Shown: positions 61,424 to 64,000 of the stretch, in pieces
How positions within the stretch are numbered: the stretch's first letter is position 1
How the letters are laid out: each line of letters begins with the position of its first letter
Source of the DNA: Parasponia andersonii
Taxonomy: Eukaryota > Streptophyta > Magnoliopsida > Rosales > Cannabaceae
DNA length: 64,000 bases
Direction of reading: 5' to 3'
Assembly: GCA_002914805.1 (NCBI GenBank)
Contig: JXTB01000025.1
Coordinates: 1,289,005 to 1,353,004 of the forward strand
The notes under the pieces: model-generated
Databases searched by the model: none
Told to the model about the DNA's origin: nothing
The model's input: only the letters and a program-made list of their open reading frames with translations
Position numbers and translations under genes: made by a program

Positions 61424-63455
61424 ATGTGTAATAAGGGGGAGAAAAAATCAAAGTTCGAAGTGTGTGACTTTGGAGCATGGGCTATGAATGTTGTGAGCTC
61501 TGTGGGCATTATCATGGCCAACAAGGAGCTTATGTCGCCTCAAGGCTTCGCTTTTGCCTTCGGTGAGTTCCCTTCTTCTTCCTCTTCCTATGCTTCTTGT
61601 TATGTGACTGAGCTACGTATTGACTTTCTATAATCTTCCTTATTTTTGTTCTAATTGTACTCTAAACAACCAATTTTATGTGACTTTCTCATTTAATAAG
61701 TTTCAACTTGCTGTGTGTGAGTTTATTTTTATATATTTAGGGGGAAAAAACGACAATAGATTTTACAGTTTTACGACTATTATCATTGTTCTATAAACTA
61801 TTTATTTCGGGTAATCCCAACTATGAACCATAACTTTTGTGCTTGTGGCCATTGTAATTTTCGATGAAAGGAAAAAGCCAAACTTCTTTCTTACCAATTA
61901 AAAAACTCATCCGTGCTTCCTAAAAATAACATTTGTCAATTCATCATGACTTCGATTATAACAATATTTTTGTTGTTCTTCTTCTTCTCTCTTTTTTTGT
62001 GTTTGTTTCTCTGTGTCGTTTACACCAAATCTAAATATACCAGTTATTTCACATCTGCATAGAAAACTCAATTGGAAATACTATCATCTAGCGATGAGTT
62101 TGTCAATCGGGTAAGATTTCACATAAGGCTTGGATGGTGAATAGGATGCATATAATGATCTCTAGTAAAGAAGTTTGCAAGAATAGGATGTCATATCAAC
62201 ACTAAAAATTCAGTCTTTTCTCCTAGTTACTTTCCTGAATTATTGACAATTTAGCAATCTTATGCTCTCCAGCTACAACTTTGACTGGCTTCCACTTCTC
62301 TGTAACCTCCTTGGTTGGTTTGGTGTCGAATGCTGCCGGTTACTCTACATCAAAGCATGTTCCCTTATGGGAACTTGTCTGGTTTTCGATCGTCGCCAAC
62401 ACATCAATTGCCGGCATGAACTTCAGTCTCATGCTCAACTCAGTCGGTTTTTATCAGGTCATCACTCTTGCCCTTCTTTTCCTATTTTCTTAGAAAATGT
62501 GGACACGTTATTTGAACTTGTTCCTTCATTTTTACCGGTGTAGATATCAAAATTGAGCATGATTCCTGTGGTGTGTATAATGGAATGGATTCTCAATGGA
62601 AAACATTACTCAAGGGAAGTGAAAATGGCCGTGGCAGTGGTGGTTGTAGGCGTCGGAGTTTGTACAGTCACTGATGTCAAAGTTAATGCCAAAGGTTTTC
62701 TTTGCGCCTGTGTAGCAGTTTTCTCTACGTCCTTACAACAAATTGTGAGTAAATATCATAAATTTCAATTTTCTTATAGCCGATACATATCTTATTCCAT
62801 GAAAAATCTGATATCTTTTTTCGGTGTTATTTATCTTTGAAAACAGACAATAGGTTCCTTACAGAAGAAATACTCAATAGGCTCCTTTGAATTGCTGAGC
62901 AAGACAGCTCCAATCCAAGCTCTTTCGCTTCTCATTCTCGGTCCATTCATCGATTACTACTTGACCGGAAAATCCATATCCAACTATAAGCTTTCTTTTG
63001 GTTCATTTGTAAGTATTTCCTTTTGATGACTATGCAGTTCTTAGTCTATGAATTAAAAAATTCCTAATAAATTTCTTTCTTCTCATCCCAATTCTATGCA
63101 GCTTGTCATACTACTATCTTGTTCCCTCGCTGTATTCTGCAACATAAGCCAATACCTATGTATTGGACGCTTCTCAGCTGTGTCCTTCCAAGTTTTAGGC
63201 CACATGAAAACAGTATGTGTCCTAACATTGGGTTGGCTTCTCTTCGATTTGGAGATGACTGCAAAAAACATCCTTGGAATGGTGCTTGCCATCGTTGGAA
63301 TGATCGTCTACAGTTGGGCCATGGAGGCTGATAAACAAGCGGCTTCAGCCAAGAGCCTTCCCTTCATGAAAGAGGAGGATATGAGGTTGCTAATCCATGA
63401 AGGAACAGAGCAGAATTCATTAAAAGATGTTGAGTTTGGTCTGTCTAGAGGATAG
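61424..63455 (+). CDS. UDP-rhamnose/UDP-galactose transporter (URGT family)
   Basis: A Golgi nucleotide-sugar antiporter that supplies UDP-rhamnose and UDP-galactose for pectin and other wall glycans in exchange for UMP. Exons 61424-61562, 62273-62457, 62544-62744, 62847-63008 and 63102-63455 give 346 residues. The family signature is clear: [84 protein letters not shown] and [20 protein letters not shown]. About ten hydrophobic segments are visible. The Lys-Thr of HMKT near the C-terminus is typical of the triose-phosphate/NST superfamily. The C-terminal acidic tail (SLKDVEFG) resembles URGT1-6. The gene looks intact. Confidence 0.94.
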
Positions 63456-63762
63456 GACTAACCAATTTTTCTTTGGGCAAAAATTATTTGCTTGGTTGAT
63501 TTTGTTTCCACTTTACAACTCTGTTTTTTCTTTTTGGGGTTTTTGACAACAGCAAATGCTTGCCAGTTTCAGCACGGTATCTAAACAATAATACATGCAC
63601 ATTTTTTTGAACAGATACTCTTAAATTATTTGTTCTCTTTAAGTAATTAAGACTCTTATATTCCAATGTTCTAACTGGTTGGATTGTTGAAAGAACTAAT
63701 GACAATATGCTAAAAGTAGAACTAATTGATCAATTAAGTTAGTTTACAACCATAAAATATAA
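63456..63762. other. 3' flank of the URGT gene
   Basis: Probable 3' UTR with T-rich stretches; nothing else seen. Confidence 0.5.
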
Positions 63763-64000
63763 GGGAAATTAGGTTAAATATGCATTATAAGAGGCATATT
63801 TTGGCACATATGCTTCCCTCAATAAAACTATGAAAAATATGCATATACCCACCTGAAATGTCACTTCTGCCCTTAATAATTAGTTTATAATGTATATGTC
63901 GCTCTTCTCCTCTTTAACCAAGCTGTAGCTCCTTATTCCTCCCTCTATATCCTCACAATCTTTCATGTAATCTCATGCTTGAATTTATCACACTGTCTAA
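63763..64000 (+). mobile_element. Left end of a second MULE of the same family (cut by window end)
   Basis: GGGAAATTAGGTTAAATATG onward matches 26641-26879 almost base for base to the last base of the window, in the same orientation. The two flanks differ (AAAATATAA here), so this is an independent insertion. What follows lies outside the window. Confidence 0.9.

Overview
This window is nuclear DNA from a flowering plant, most likely a rosid eudicot. It is AT-rich, its genes carry spliced GT-AG introns, and it holds a plant-type U2 snRNA gene, a Ty3/gypsy chromovirus and a Mutator-like (MULE) transposon. I cannot name the species. Exons were placed by hand from splice sites, reading phase and remembered family sequence; no alignment or transcript data were available.

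Layout. 1-6500 is AT-rich intergenic DNA with a MITE-like element, dispersed repeats and microsatellites. 6848-8710 (minus) is a Mediator subunit 19 gene; its Lys-rich middle exon cannot be found and a homopolymer tract sits where it should be. 10658-19565 is one LTR retrotransposon on the minus strand with both LTRs, primer-binding site and polypurine tract, broken by many TAG codons and by frameshifts; a 463-base assembly gap lies in one LTR. 19566-26640 is repeat-rich and gene-free. 26641 to about 35565 is a large MULE that carries a plus-strand MURA-type transposase and a convergent minus-strand DUF1985/Ulp1-like protease gene. Its genes lie among long arrays of a TTTCGA word, in one orientation on the left and the opposite orientation in the middle and on the right. 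A second assembly gap (32022-32374) falls inside the protease gene.

35842-45420 holds two tandem RNS2-like ribonuclease T2 genes in the same orientation. Both contain a 4-nt microexon that supplies the Trp of the active-site motif, and the second has lost a splice acceptor. 47396-50019 encodes a cytochrome b561/DOMON protein. Two minus-strand genes follow, an At4g08330-like CxxC protein (51775-53055) and an F-box/LRR protein (50598-51764); the stop of the first and the start of the second are only 10 bp apart. 55658-58598 is an AKR2-type ankyrin chaperone gene, 59619-59814 a U2 snRNA gene with full promoter and 3' box, and 61424-63455 a Golgi UDP-rhamnose/UDP-galactose transporter (URGT) gene. 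The window ends inside the left end of another copy of the same MULE family (63763-64000).

How it fits together. The host genes are unrelated housekeeping or secretory-pathway loci, with no operon-like logic apart from the tightly packed minus-strand pair and the tandem ribonuclease duplication. The system most worth attention is the Ulp1-carrying MULE with its oriented TTTCGA arrays. Its right end lies about 275 bp upstream of the first ribonuclease start codon.
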